From Paramecium octaurelia (taxonomy: Eukaryota; Ciliophora; Oligohymenophorea; Peniculida; Parameciidae), in NCBI GenBank assembly GCA_905182995.1, contig CAJJDP010000086.1, forward strand, positions 174,144 to 238,143: a stretch of DNA of 64,000 nucleotides. Direction: 5' to 3'. Under the pieces are notes generated by a model. That model made no database searches and was not told the DNA's origin. It saw only the letters and a program-made list of their open reading frames with translations. Below, piece after piece: positions 24,827 through 34,937 of the stretch; position 1 is the first letter of the stretch, and the number at the start of each line of letters is the position of its first letter. The translations under genes were made by a program, and so were the position numbers.

Positions 24827-25655
24827 TCATCTTCTATTACCACCTCTTGTTTTGATTTCTCCTTACTTGGGTCTAAACTACCCCTCCTTGTCTTAGGATG
24901 AATATTATTTAGAGTGGTCGTTGATTTGTTTTGGCCTACTAGACTACTTAGAATATGTTTGACCCCGATTGTCTTATTCATGCTTTTCCTATTTAAATGT
25001 CAAACTCAACATACCCTGTGTTCTGGTTCATCTGGCTTCCTTTTTAATTCTTCAGGGTATCTCTTCCCCACCTACACTTCGGCTGCTCCTCTGGACTTCA
25101 ATACTCCTCTTTCTTCTATTTGTTACACAACTTTTTTTTGAGGTTAGTTATGGTTCGGTTTTTGTCCTTCCTTGCCTTTCCAAAAATACAAATTCCTAGC
25201 ATAGATCATGATATAATCATAAAGTTCAATCTTCTTATCATCTTTCACATCTCCTGGGGCCTAATATCCTGGCTATTCTTATTCTTCCTTGGTTGGATTG
25301 CATCTACGATCCATAAATGAAAGTACGTCAATTTGATTCTAATAGCAGGGATTGATATTGTTGATTTCTATCCATTCTCAAGAATTTCCTTCTGAATGTT
25401 CTCCAATGTGACAATCGAACTCAATCCCTAATAGATAACACTCATTCTTACTTTGTGTCTTGCTCTAATTATTTCAGCAACCAAAATTACATTTGGAATT
25501 GCTGATCCACTTCCTTAGAGCCTAATTGACTCACTCTTATTCTCCCTATCCCTCAAACCCAAAATGGCCTATACCAAATAGGTTGCTATTTGGTCCTGTG
25601 AAGACTTGGTCTTAATCATGATGTCGAAACAATCCTTCTTTTCTTTCTTATTCAT
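24827..25655 (-). CDS. Alba-domain nucleic-acid-binding protein with RGG-like tail
   Basis: 259 aa; introns of 23 and 26 nt give exactly 260 codons. Residues ~15-125 fit the Alba fold: YLVQAILGLRD, a strand with SIRLQGSGSAIPNVILVAEIIRAR in the place of the GRAINK-type loop, IYQGLSSIVT and IPAIRIKLT. CNPTKEE...PGYQAPG follows, as in protist and plant Alba proteins. The tail is Lys/Gln-rich with KTRGGNRR at the very end. Eukaryotic Alba proteins bind RNA or DNA and often regulate translation. It is convergent with the eL30 gene, 73 bp away. Confidence 0.8.
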
Positions 25656-25837
25656 TATTTTATGATAATATCCAATCCCTATATTTTTTTTAAATATTAT
25701 TGATTTATTACCCTCGTTAAAATACCATAGCAATTACTTTCAATATATATATACAACATTAATTATACACTGTTCAAAGTTACTCTTGTACTACCATGCT
25801 TTAATAAAGCAAAATATTATTAATTTAAAAATATAAT

Positions 25838-26504
25838 ATGTTCGTTAATAACTATTGTTTGTCAATGAATTGCATCATAGCACCCTTAGATGGATATGGA
25901 GGAATATACTTAGGAAATCTGGATGCTGCTAAAGATTCTTAATTGCTCACTCAATATAATATTGGAGCAGTCCTATAAGTACTTGATTAATCAGTTCCCA
26001 TCAGAGGAGCACAAAAGTTGGTATAGAATAATTTCTTATGTTGAGTGGATCATGGCAGAAGATTCTGAAGAGTTTCCACTCAATAAATACTTTGAACAAG
26101 CAATTAAATTCATTGAGAATTAATCCAAAAAAACTAATGTTCTTGTTCATTGTTATGCAGGTATCTCTAGATCTGCAGCTATTTTGGCTGCCTATCTAAT
26201 GCAAAAATATGATTGGACCATAAATCAAGCTATATTACATTTACAATCAAAAAGAAGAATAGTTAATCCTAATCCAGGATTCATGATATAACTTTAAGAC
26301 TTTTAATAGAAATTGCGCAATAATAATCAACAATCTACTCTGCCATTAGCAATCATTTAAAATGAATTTCAAAATGATTAATAGAACTATCAAAATTCTC
26401 AGAGTAAGATTTCTCCATTGCACAAAATTTCAAGATTGGATGAATTTAATAATAAATTAGATTAATTTAGAAATTAATTGAGAATTAAGCATAAAGTGTG
26501 TTGA
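25838..26504 (+). CDS. Dual-specificity protein phosphatase
   Basis: About 213-216 aa. The active-site loop VLVHCYAGISRSA matches HCxxGxxRS. It is preceded by IYLGNLDAAKD (the usual DSP opening) and followed by AAYLMQKYDWT, AILHLQSKRRIVNPNPGF. The tail is Gln/Asn-rich and short. The first exon ends near 25975. Reaching the second frame needs an intron of either 16 nt (GTACTTGATTAATCAG) or 25 nt starting GTCC; both are odd and both keep the codon count whole. The segment before the catalytic loop contains EDSEEFPLNKYFEQA, where the general-acid Asp is expected. Substrate unknown. Confidence 0.85.
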
Positions 26505-26681
26505 TGATTACTTACTTTAAGAGATATTTTTATATTTATATTAAAATATTATTGGTTCTGTCTTTCTGAGTAATCAACCCTTATCTTTGATTAAGGAATT
26601 GTTTGTTTGAAATAGATGATTTAATTCAGCATGATGTTTGATATTATTTAAATTGATTATAAATTATATTTTTAACGATAT

Positions 26682-27891
26682 ATGGGGAATAGCTCAGACA
26701 CACAAATAACAAATGACTTGCGTTATGGAAAGGTCAACAAGTTCACATATGAAAACTCATTAATAATTTAAAAGGTTATTGACTATAAGAATGCTCCTGA
26801 TTAATTGGCTAATTGCATTCACAGATGCCAATTAAGTCAATCAATAAATCACAAAAGCATAATAAAATTGCACAAATACGAAGTAGATCAACTGAGCGTT
26901 TCGATATATTTTGAACATTATGACTACGATTTATAACAAGACATTAATAAAAGAAAACTAAATAATGTAAGATTTGATGAAGTATTATTAAGAACTATTA
27001 CCAAGAACATGAACTGTTGCAGATGCTTGATCAATTCGTTTCAGCGTTAGCCTACCTATAATAATAATAAATTTTTCATGATGATATTAGACCCCAAGTA
27101 TAACTTATGATAACTAGAATATTTTCTTGACTCCAAATGATACAATCAAATTGAATTAATAATGGGTGATAGATAATACTCAAAACTAGCAAAGATACTA
27201 TGCACCTGAATAACTTTAGCCATAAGCTTCAAATGTGCAACCTAATCCTTTTAAAAGTACAACATACAGTTTGGGAATCACAATGCTACATCTAATGACG
27301 TTAACATCGATGGAAATAGTCTATCTAAAAAATCAAGTGAATCAATCATTGGTAAATGAAATACTGAGATGCACAAACTACTCGAATAAATTAATTAACA
27401 AAATTTAGCATTTACTATTTTAATCTCCTCATTAACGAGCAGATTACATGTATCAAGTTAATAAATAAGCCAATTTATAACAAAAACTATTGTCCAGTCC
27501 GCCCAAAACAATTTCATCGAGTTAAAGATATGTTTACAGAACATCCTAATCGCCTTTGACCAGAACAATTTAGCCTCGTCATTCTCACTCCCCTTTTACT
27601 TTCAGAAGAATTGCTTAACTACAAACTCCCATATAACAAGTTCCTCCACAACAAATAGCCATCATTCAAAGCAGTCCCAGATAAATAGTTACAAGTTCTA
27701 GTCCTATGAAGGTAGTTAAATAACAAGAATAATAATCCTAATTGATGTTCACTCCAAATCAATCCATAAAGACCAAAGAAATGCTCCAAAAATTGGATGA
27801 AGTCACTCCCAAGACTGATTTAGATTATAGGATATAGAAGGCACTCAAACAAACAAATGAAACACTTAAAAAGAATTACATGTTGCAATGA
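26682..27891 (+). CDS. Protein kinase-like pseudokinase
   Basis: 387 aa; introns of 26 and 20 nt, exon sum 388 codons. The start MGNSSDTQITNDLRYGK suggests N-myristoylation (MGxxxS). The kinase-like core keeps ALAYLQQQQIFHDDIRPQNIFL, but HRD is HDD and the DFG region reads TIKLNQQW. An APEQL, SLGITML and a helical end follow, so the fold is kept but the metal-binding motif is lost. No clear glycine loop or VAIK is seen. A 150-residue Ser/Gln/Pro-rich tail follows, ending in a short coiled stretch. It is probably a scaffold or regulator. Similar degenerate kinases seem common in Paramecium, from memory only. It is convergent with the LITAF gene, 23 bp away. Confidence 0.7.
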
Positions 27892-27914
27892 TAATTTATT
27901 AATTTCACAAATCA

Positions 27915-28268
27915 TCAGTTATTGAATTTTGTACCCAAATAATCATATTCTCCAATCAGACGATCACAACCTGGACAACTATGGCTTATTTTCATAAAGT
28001 ATTTCTTCAGCACCAAGGGAATCCAACAAAGACATATTAACATTAATAATAAAGCAGAAACATATGTATAAATAGTGTATTCCACATGCACAATTGAACT
28101 GCTAAAAGTATGACAATTATCGCATTATATTTAAATTGGTTCAATTGAATCAAATTCTATAATTTAATTAGTAGAAGATTGAACCATTTAATTATATTAT
28201 TTTGAATCTGATCTAGCTTTCTATGATGAATTGTTCCCAGAAGCAGCACTAATATTGGGACTCTTCAT
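27915..28268 (-). CDS. LITAF-domain membrane-associated zinc protein
   Basis: 117 aa, no intron. A split zinc motif CDNCHTF ... CPGCDRLIGEY brackets a hydrophobic stretch (YVSALLLMLICLCWIPLVL), the hallmark of the LITAF/SIMPLE fold that inserts one face into endosomal membranes. The N-terminal 50 residues are Ser/Gln-rich. The likely place is the late endosome/lysosome surface. The start is the first ATG of the open frame. Confidence 0.85.
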
Positions 28269-28383
28269 TGATTAAGTCACCTAAGGATAATTTGAAACAT
28301 TCGGTCCTGCAATATAATGCGATTCAGCTAACCTTATCGGTGTTGTTAATTACATAAATATTTATATATAAAATTTACGAGAA

Positions 28384-29875
28384 TCATTTTGAATGCTACA
28401 GCAAACCTCTATTCTGATATTTCTCCAATTATTTATGCAAAGTTTGATTAATAATCTTCAAACCTGCATATTCTTACCTCAATGCAGCCATATCCTACTG
28501 CAACCCAGATATTTCCACCACATACTAATTCTCCTTCTCCACCAACTTGGCTTCCAACCTTTTCACATTTACCATCCTTCTCTCAAATTCTTAACAATCA
28601 TTCCTATATCTTTACAACTCCTATTACTAAGAATTCATTAAATCGTCCTTCTAATTCATTTCCTCTATTAAATTTTTCTGATTCCTTTACAATTCTAATA
28701 ATTGTTACTTTAATTCCGATATTTTAAGAACCAATAACTAATTTTCCTATTAGGCTAAAATTAGTTCATCAATGCTTTATGGGTTGAAGTATGTTGGATT
28801 GACAATATTCAGTTTTAAATTAGAACCCATTTTCTTATAACTTCGTAATGAATCATTAGGGGAAGTAAGAGTGTCAGCACTACTTATACTGAATTCCTTT
28901 GTTTGTATTCCCAATTTTAATTATTCAATTTCTTCATTCAATTAATTAATAGTTTTTTCATTTGATTTGTTTTCTGATTAGATAAAGTAATAGTCACTCA
29001 ATATTGAATCATATTGTTTTTTCAATATGTTCAATTCCATCATCTGTTGATTGAATTGTTTTTTTGTAACATTCAGAACATCAAAACATTACTGATATTC
29101 CATGATTGTCTTCTCCAGTTCTCTCTTTAGATCATCTTCTGATTGAACTGCCTTGTCAAGTTGAATTACTCCTGTTTGAGTATCCTAATCAATCTAAGTC
29201 TTTGAGTTCTACAATTATTGGATCTACTTTTTTAGTTTTCTGTTTTCGATATCATACTCTCTTAGAATAATTTTGTATTGCTCTATCTCTTTATGTACTT
29301 CATCCTAGGTTAGCATGTTAATCTCATTATAGAACTTAGAGTCAGTCTAAACTGATTAGGAATTTGATTCTTGAGGAATAACTGAAGAAATAACAGAGTT
29401 CTAACTAAAATTTATTCCAAAATCAATTTCCGTTTGTTGACTTTTACAAATCATTTGTTTATCAAATAATATCTAACTTTATTGAGATAGTAAATTGACT
29501 TGACTATTTTTCATAGGATCTTATCCCTCTAATTTATTCAGTAGTTTCTTTTTCTAATGATCGATTTATATGATCATGTTCTTAAAACTCAAGATTTGTC
29601 TCTCATATTGTTCTATTGATTTATCTTTTTATTTCAAAAGAGAGTTCATCAATTCATAATTTCTGTCTACACATTAAATAGCTTTATCGTTTTATTTGGT
29701 ACTAACTGATTTTTTGATGGTAGCCACTTCATTGGTTAATTTTTCAATTTGTTCCCTTAATTATGAGTCTTCATTAGAATTGTACTTTTTCGTCTAAACC
29801 AAATATGATTCCAGTATTTCCCTTTTAATTGGCTCGGCACCTGATTCAAATAGCCTTGAATGTTTGGCAAGCATA
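28384..29875 (-). CDS. Long coiled-coil protein
   Basis: About 490 aa, mostly heptad-patterned coiled coil rich in Gln, Glu, Lys and Leu, with many TAA/TAG as Gln. Open from TGA at 28384 up to about 29825. Near the 5' end the frame of the first ATG (29873-29875) differs by one from the main frame; a 19-nt GT...AG stretch (29822-29840 approximately) would reconcile it, giving 491 codons. Otherwise the true start is an inner ATG. No family name can be given. The Pro/Thr/Ser-rich frames on the plus strand at 28390-28730 are shadows of this gene. It is divergent from pirin, with 14 bp between start codons if the outer ATG is used. Confidence 0.7.
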
Positions 29876-29889
29876 TAAATTAATTAATA

Positions 29890-30796
29890 ATGTCCAGAAG
29901 AGTCTTAAAGGTATTTACTCCTCCGACTGTTCCTGAAGGTTAAGGGGCCTAGGTCATAAGGATCATTGGTAAATATTGAGTTATATAACATGCTAGGCAA
30001 CAATAACCTTAGAAGTCTTAATCCCTTTATGATGCTTGATCATGCATTTGTTAAATTACCAGCAGGCTTTCCTGATCATCCTCATAGAGGATTTGAAACA
30101 GTCAGTTACTTATTGAAGGGTTCCTTCTACCATGAAGACAGCAAAGGATTTTCAGGTCATTTACAACCTGGTGATATATAATGGATGACGGCTGGAAAAG
30201 GAGTTATGCATGCAGAAATGCCAGGTAGTTGGGATGAATTAACATCTGGTTTCTAATTATGGATCAATTTACAAGCTAAATTCAAGATGGTAGAACCCCA
30301 ATATTAAGAGATCAAAAAGGATCTAATACCTGAAGCCAAATAAAAAGGAGTTTTAGTTCGTGTTATTGCAGGTGAAGCATTAGGTGTAAAAGGTCCAATT
30401 TATACCAGAACTCCTGCTTTCTTTTTAGATGTCAAATTAGATGAAAATTCTGAATTCTTATAAAGGATACCATTGAAATGGAATTCTATATGTTATGTAT
30501 ACGAAGGACAAGGATAATTCGGGGGACAAAATGCCAATTAGCATTAAGTTGTTCACTTAGACATTAATGATAAGGAGGAAGTCTTAAAAGTTAAGACAGG
30601 AGCATCAAAATGCCATTTCATTATGATTGCTGGAGAGCCTATTGATGAACCATTTGTGTAACATGGACCATTTGTCATGAACACAAAGGAAGAGATTCAA
30701 TAGGCATTTGAAGATTTTTATGACTAGAAGAATGGATTCGAAGGAGCTCATTCTTGGAAGTCTAAAATCTAAAATCTCAGCAAAAAGAGATAATGA
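29890..30796 (+). CDS. Pirin (cupin-fold iron protein)
   Basis: 292 aa, the normal pirin length, with one 28-nt intron (29969-29996). The N-terminal cupin keeps the metal site: DHPHRGFETVSYLL (two His), the third His in GFSGHLQPGDI and a Glu in VMHAEMP. The C-terminal cupin follows (VYEGQGQFGG). Pirins act as Fe-dependent transcription cofactors or quercetinase-like dioxygenases. Full-length and apparently intact. Confidence 0.95.
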
Positions 30797-31112
30797 TTGA
30801 GCATCTATATATATATATTATTCGTATCAAAAATTGATCCAAACAAACACAATTTATACATTATTTAAAATATTCTTAGAGCTATATTTCAATTACCTTT
30901 AATTAAAATAATTGTTTTTTATAATAATGAAACTGATTCTTTTAATTTAACGTAATTATTCTGATTATTAGGATAAATCATGTTTTAAAAGTGTATTGAA
31001 TTATAGCTTGTGCTCATGTCACTAAAACATTTGTTTTCATTTAAGTTATAGATATGGATTAGATGATAAATTCACATTTATATATAGTCTAAGAACTCAA
31101 TACATCATAAAA
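30797..31112. other. Intergenic, AT-rich
   Basis: A convergent spacer between the pirin stop and the small minus-strand gene. Nothing recognisable beyond short A/T tracts and a TATATATAT run at about 30809. Confidence 0.6.
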
Positions 31113-31567
31113 TCATTTATATTGTCTAGTTTTAATATGGCATTTCAATCTACCAAGAAATTATTTGAGAGAATCTGATTATATTAAATCAAAAGGCATT
31201 AGCTCAGTCTTTCCCTTTTTCGAATTGAGAAAGAAGTCAGCAACAGTAAGCTTATTACGAAGAAGGGACTGTGAATCCAATTTCACTTCTTAATTAACCC
31301 ACTTAAGCTCTTATTTAAAATTATAGCAATACTATTTGGCTTTAGCATCTGCCTCAAACCTCTTGATGTAAGTTGACCAGATTCAATCACGATCTTTTAT
31401 TTTTGATAATTGCGAACCTCACTCAATAAATCTAAACTTAAATTTTTTTTCCTTGGAGTTGGAGGCATAACTAATTTAGGTAATTCTTATTTGAATTGTC
31501 CCCATTTTAGAAATTGATAACTTGTAATCCGATGATGAGATTGTGATTTTTTATTTCTTAAGTCCAT
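31113..31567 (-). CDS. Hypothetical small basic protein
   Basis: Not recognised. 141 aa when a 29-nt GTG...AAG intron is removed; exon sum exactly 142 codons. Basic N-terminus (MDLRNKKSQSHHR), a VMPPTPRKKN stretch, then a helical region (RFEADAKAKQYCYNFKQELKWVNQEV) and a charged end. The helical part and the good frame closure suggest a real gene. The intron does not start with GTA, so confidence is limited. Confidence 0.5.
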
Positions 31568-32120
31568 AATTTTAATAATTTATTTACAATATTAATTATT
31601 GCATGATTAAATAATTGATGTTTGGCATCATAAATTTTAGTAGACCTTATACATAGATTGTACTCATAGTCTTTTTAATTTAGATATAATTATGAAAGGG
31701 AAATCATCTAATTTTCATATTTACTAAGTATAAACATGATTCATATTTAAAATGATAAACTGTATTACTACTTATATCTACATTAAAATAAAATATTATA
31801 CATATGTAGATTTTGAAATGATAATATATATCCCTAGTTTTAAAACACTTTATAATTTTCTCATATTTTTTATTATACATATAATTTATATAAGGATATC
31901 TTAAATGTAATGGATTTGCTCTGCATAAAATACTCCTAATTAGATTTTAAATCTCTTATTACATTCAAAATTTGATCTTGTAGATATTTTAGAACACTAA
32001 GATGATATATAATGTATGTGAATGAATTAAATTAAATTTAATACTACCTAAATACAGAGATCCATAGACCAATTATTTTGAATGGAAAACTATAATTCTT
32101 TAAGTATTTAATATATATAA
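31568..32120. other. Intergenic, AT-rich
   Basis: About 80% A+T by eye. No open frame of note on either strand with the ciliate code. Confidence 0.55.
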
Positions 32121-33356
32121 TCAGTGAAATAACTTCTTTTTCTTTCTCCTGTAATAGTCTAGCTTATTTGTTGCTTTTAAGTCTTTCATTAGTTCTTCCC
32201 CTTAACTAGAGACAGTTAAATAAAACTATTATATTTGACATATACTCTAAATTATAATTACTTTTTAATATACATTTATTAATAATTTTCTGCATTCCTC
32301 TCCTTCTTCTATCATTTAATTTAAATTTTTCATTTTGTTAACATTATTTCTGTGTTAATTAAATTCGAAGGTTCGTTTTTCAAGTTGTTAGACTTGCTTA
32401 AGTAGATTATAGCATTAGTTTGTATGTGATACAGACTTTATATATATTAATGATTTTACACCTAAATAATTTTCAAATTCTTCTCTAGTTTTGCAGACTT
32501 CTCCATTTCATCTAATAATTATTATTGTTTTTATTTCTATAATAGTTCATATTTAGGTAAGAGAATGTTTCTAAGCTTCATAGTGAAATTTGGATGAAAT
32601 ATCATATCTTTCTCCCACTTATTTATGAAATAAAAGACTTTATCTATAGGCTTGATGCTCGAGAGTATTTAGAAATTTTAAATCATGTTCTTCAATTTCA
32701 TCCCAAATGCCTTAATAAAATCTATGGTAGGTCTTCTTTATTTAAGTTCTAATTAAAATATTTCATGAATCAAAAAAAGATATAGCAATTTTTTATCAGA
32801 TTCAACTTCCTTTATCTCATTTTCAACGAGAAATGCTATAAAATTTGCTTCATCTGGATTTTCAAAGCATACTTATGCAATAGCTACAAAATCTATAATT
32901 TTTACATTAGATATTTGAATAGTTTTCATTGATGGAACTTAATAGTTTTTCAATTTATTTTATTATCATAATTAATAAAAGAAATTGGAAAAAATCAAGC
33001 AGTTTGTTTTACAATTTCTTCTTACCTAAAAACTCTTTAAAAAGTGTATTAATTTGCAATAAATATTCTAAATATTCATATTGTTGATTAAATTCATATA
33101 ATTTATAAAAATCTAAATTCCTAATTTATAGTGATTCCAAAACATTAAACAAAATTCTATCTGATTTTTTATCTTGAAAATTGTATATATTCAATTATGA
33201 GGACTCTATACTTAAAGTTAAATTAATCTTTGTCTATAAACAGAGTAGGCATTCATCAATAGAGTAAAATTGTTGATGAACTTGCAAATTAAATTCCTAA
33301 TTATTAAAATGATGAAAGGAACTTTTATATTAAATTATGAATTAATGAATGAATTA
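32121..33356 (-). CDS. Hypothetical helical protein, possible CID-like domain; 5' end unresolved
   Basis: A long frame with introns of 22 nt (around 32883-32904), 26 and 27 nt, ending in a basic KKKKLFH. The open frame extends up to 33356 without a good ATG, so a first exon further upstream is likely. Blocks such as DKKLLYLFLIHEIFQ, TIDFIKAFGMKLKNM and IDKVFYFINKWEKDMIFHPNF resemble the helical repeats of RNA polymerase II CTD-interacting (CID) domains, but the match is weak. The C-terminal third is coiled coil. No clear function. Confidence 0.45.
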
Positions 33357-33574
33357 TCAACAAAAATATGAATATGTTTAATTTTAAATAGTATGAAATT
33401 GCCAATACCATGAGAGTATATAAGAGACTTTGAAAGTTATGAGTTTTACCATTTTGAATTAAATCAAATATATTCAAGTAATGAGAGGTCATAAAAAGAA
33501 ATAAAAGTAAGAACAAAGAAATAGAAGGGTATTATTCAAGTCAATTACCATTACTTACCATTAGTTTGAGAAAA

Positions 33575-34630
33575 ATGATGCAGATGACCTAGTCAATCAG
33601 AGGTGAAGATAGTAGATAATCAGAAGGTATGAGAAGAAATTTGTAGAATCTCATATCAGAGAATCAAATAAATGTAGGAATAATAAAACTAATTGGAGCA
33701 ATGAAATTAATAAATATAATATCAACCTTATTAATAATAATAAAATTAAATTTGAATAAGAAATTAGTAGATTAAGTAATGATAAGATGCTCATTTAAGG
33801 GAACCTAGAATTTTATAATAGCAATTTGATGCTAAAACTAAAGGTTTTTATTAATTGAAAGTTGGATTTTAAGCAATAGATTTTATACACAGTCTACCAT
33901 TAGGATAGAGAGTTTAAGAACTCAAAAATTAGAGATGAATAAAGATTGAAAATATTACTCGCAGAAGGAGAGAAGTTATATATATATCTTGAAGAGGCAA
34001 GGAGAAGAATTGCTTACTTAGGTTGTAATACTAAATTTAAGTATCAAATCAAAATAAGGAAATAATGGTGTATCTGATCTGAAACTTTAATTATAAATAG
34101 CTTCTTAAATGCTTTAATAAACGTATAGCGTAATTTCATTTCTAAGGAATATCAAGAACACAGAAAAGATACTTGGTTTGTTGAGAGTTATAAGGCTTAA
34201 TTGGTCATTATGTAAAATATAATCTAATAATCTGATATAAGAGTTATAAAATAATTTGGAACTTCTAAAATTATTGAGAATGTTAATTATACACTACTAT
34301 AACAAATATAGTGGAATATCAAAAAATTATAAAATTTTCTTAGAGATAAGGGTCATCTGAGAATGATAAGCTTAATGGCAATGTGAACAAGAAAATATAA
34401 AGAATATTTAAATAAAGTGATTTAATATTAGAATGAGAATTTGGTATTGCAATTAGTTGCGGTGAGCCAAGACTGCACTATAAGAGATATAAAGGAGAAT
34501 GAAAAGTTCAAATAGTGATACTCACAACTGCTATAATAGCATTAAAAATTGCAGACTTAATAGGCTGAAACTAAACGATATTTGGATAAACTAAGATCTG
34601 TGTTGGGCAATTTTGGGAAATGATCCATAA
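33575..34630 (+). CDS. Possible coiled-coil gene, structure unresolved
   Basis: Plus-strand frames carry coiled-coil-like text (EQEISRLSNDKMLIQGNL, KILLAEGEKLYIYLEEARRRIAYL, SNNLIQELQNNLELL), but TGA codons or frame changes occur about every 60-100 codons. Joining them needs several introns of doubtful ends (18-33 nt). This could be an intron-rich real gene or a decaying whole-genome-duplication copy. Treat the limits as approximate. Confidence 0.3.
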
Positions 34631-34937
34631 AATATACCAGAGACATATAAATTCAATTTTTTTTTTTCATTAAGGCTTAAGTCCTTTTTAGAATGGGATG
34701 AATAGTTGCTTTGATAGAATTTGAAACATACTTTAAATGTATTTATTTAGGTTATTAAAGGCAAATACATAGAATTAGTAGTGATCAATTGAGTTAAATG
34801 TAATATCGATATGATTAGTTATAAGTTTATTATTATTTTAATATTGAGGATAATTTTAGTTTGATTAATCCCAGGGGTTGCTTCTAAGTGAAAATATATA
34901 TAAAGTAATATTATTTTAAATTACTTTAAAAAAAGTT
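34631..34937. other. Intergenic, upstream of the first channel gene
   Basis: AT-rich with a 10-T run near 34660. No coding signal. It presumably carries the promoter of the channel gene at 34938. Confidence 0.5.

Noticed and set aside
24914-25320. Several leucine-rich, membrane-like frames on the plus strand
   Set aside because: They are antisense to the Alba-domain gene, whose frame closes exactly with two introns and shows conserved blocks.
28390-28730. Pro/Thr/Ser-rich open frames on the plus strand that look like a small gene
   Set aside because: The minus strand here encodes the C-terminal part of a long coiled coil with clear heptads and Gln codons; the plus-strand frame is its shadow.
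34455-34485. A stretch resembling the human Alu core (TGCGGTGAGCCAAGACTGCACTA)-like text
   Set aside because: Only about 20 bases are similar, with no poly-A tail, flanking repeats or second block. Chance similarity or trace contamination cannot be told apart, and the surrounding sequence is ordinary ciliate DNA.
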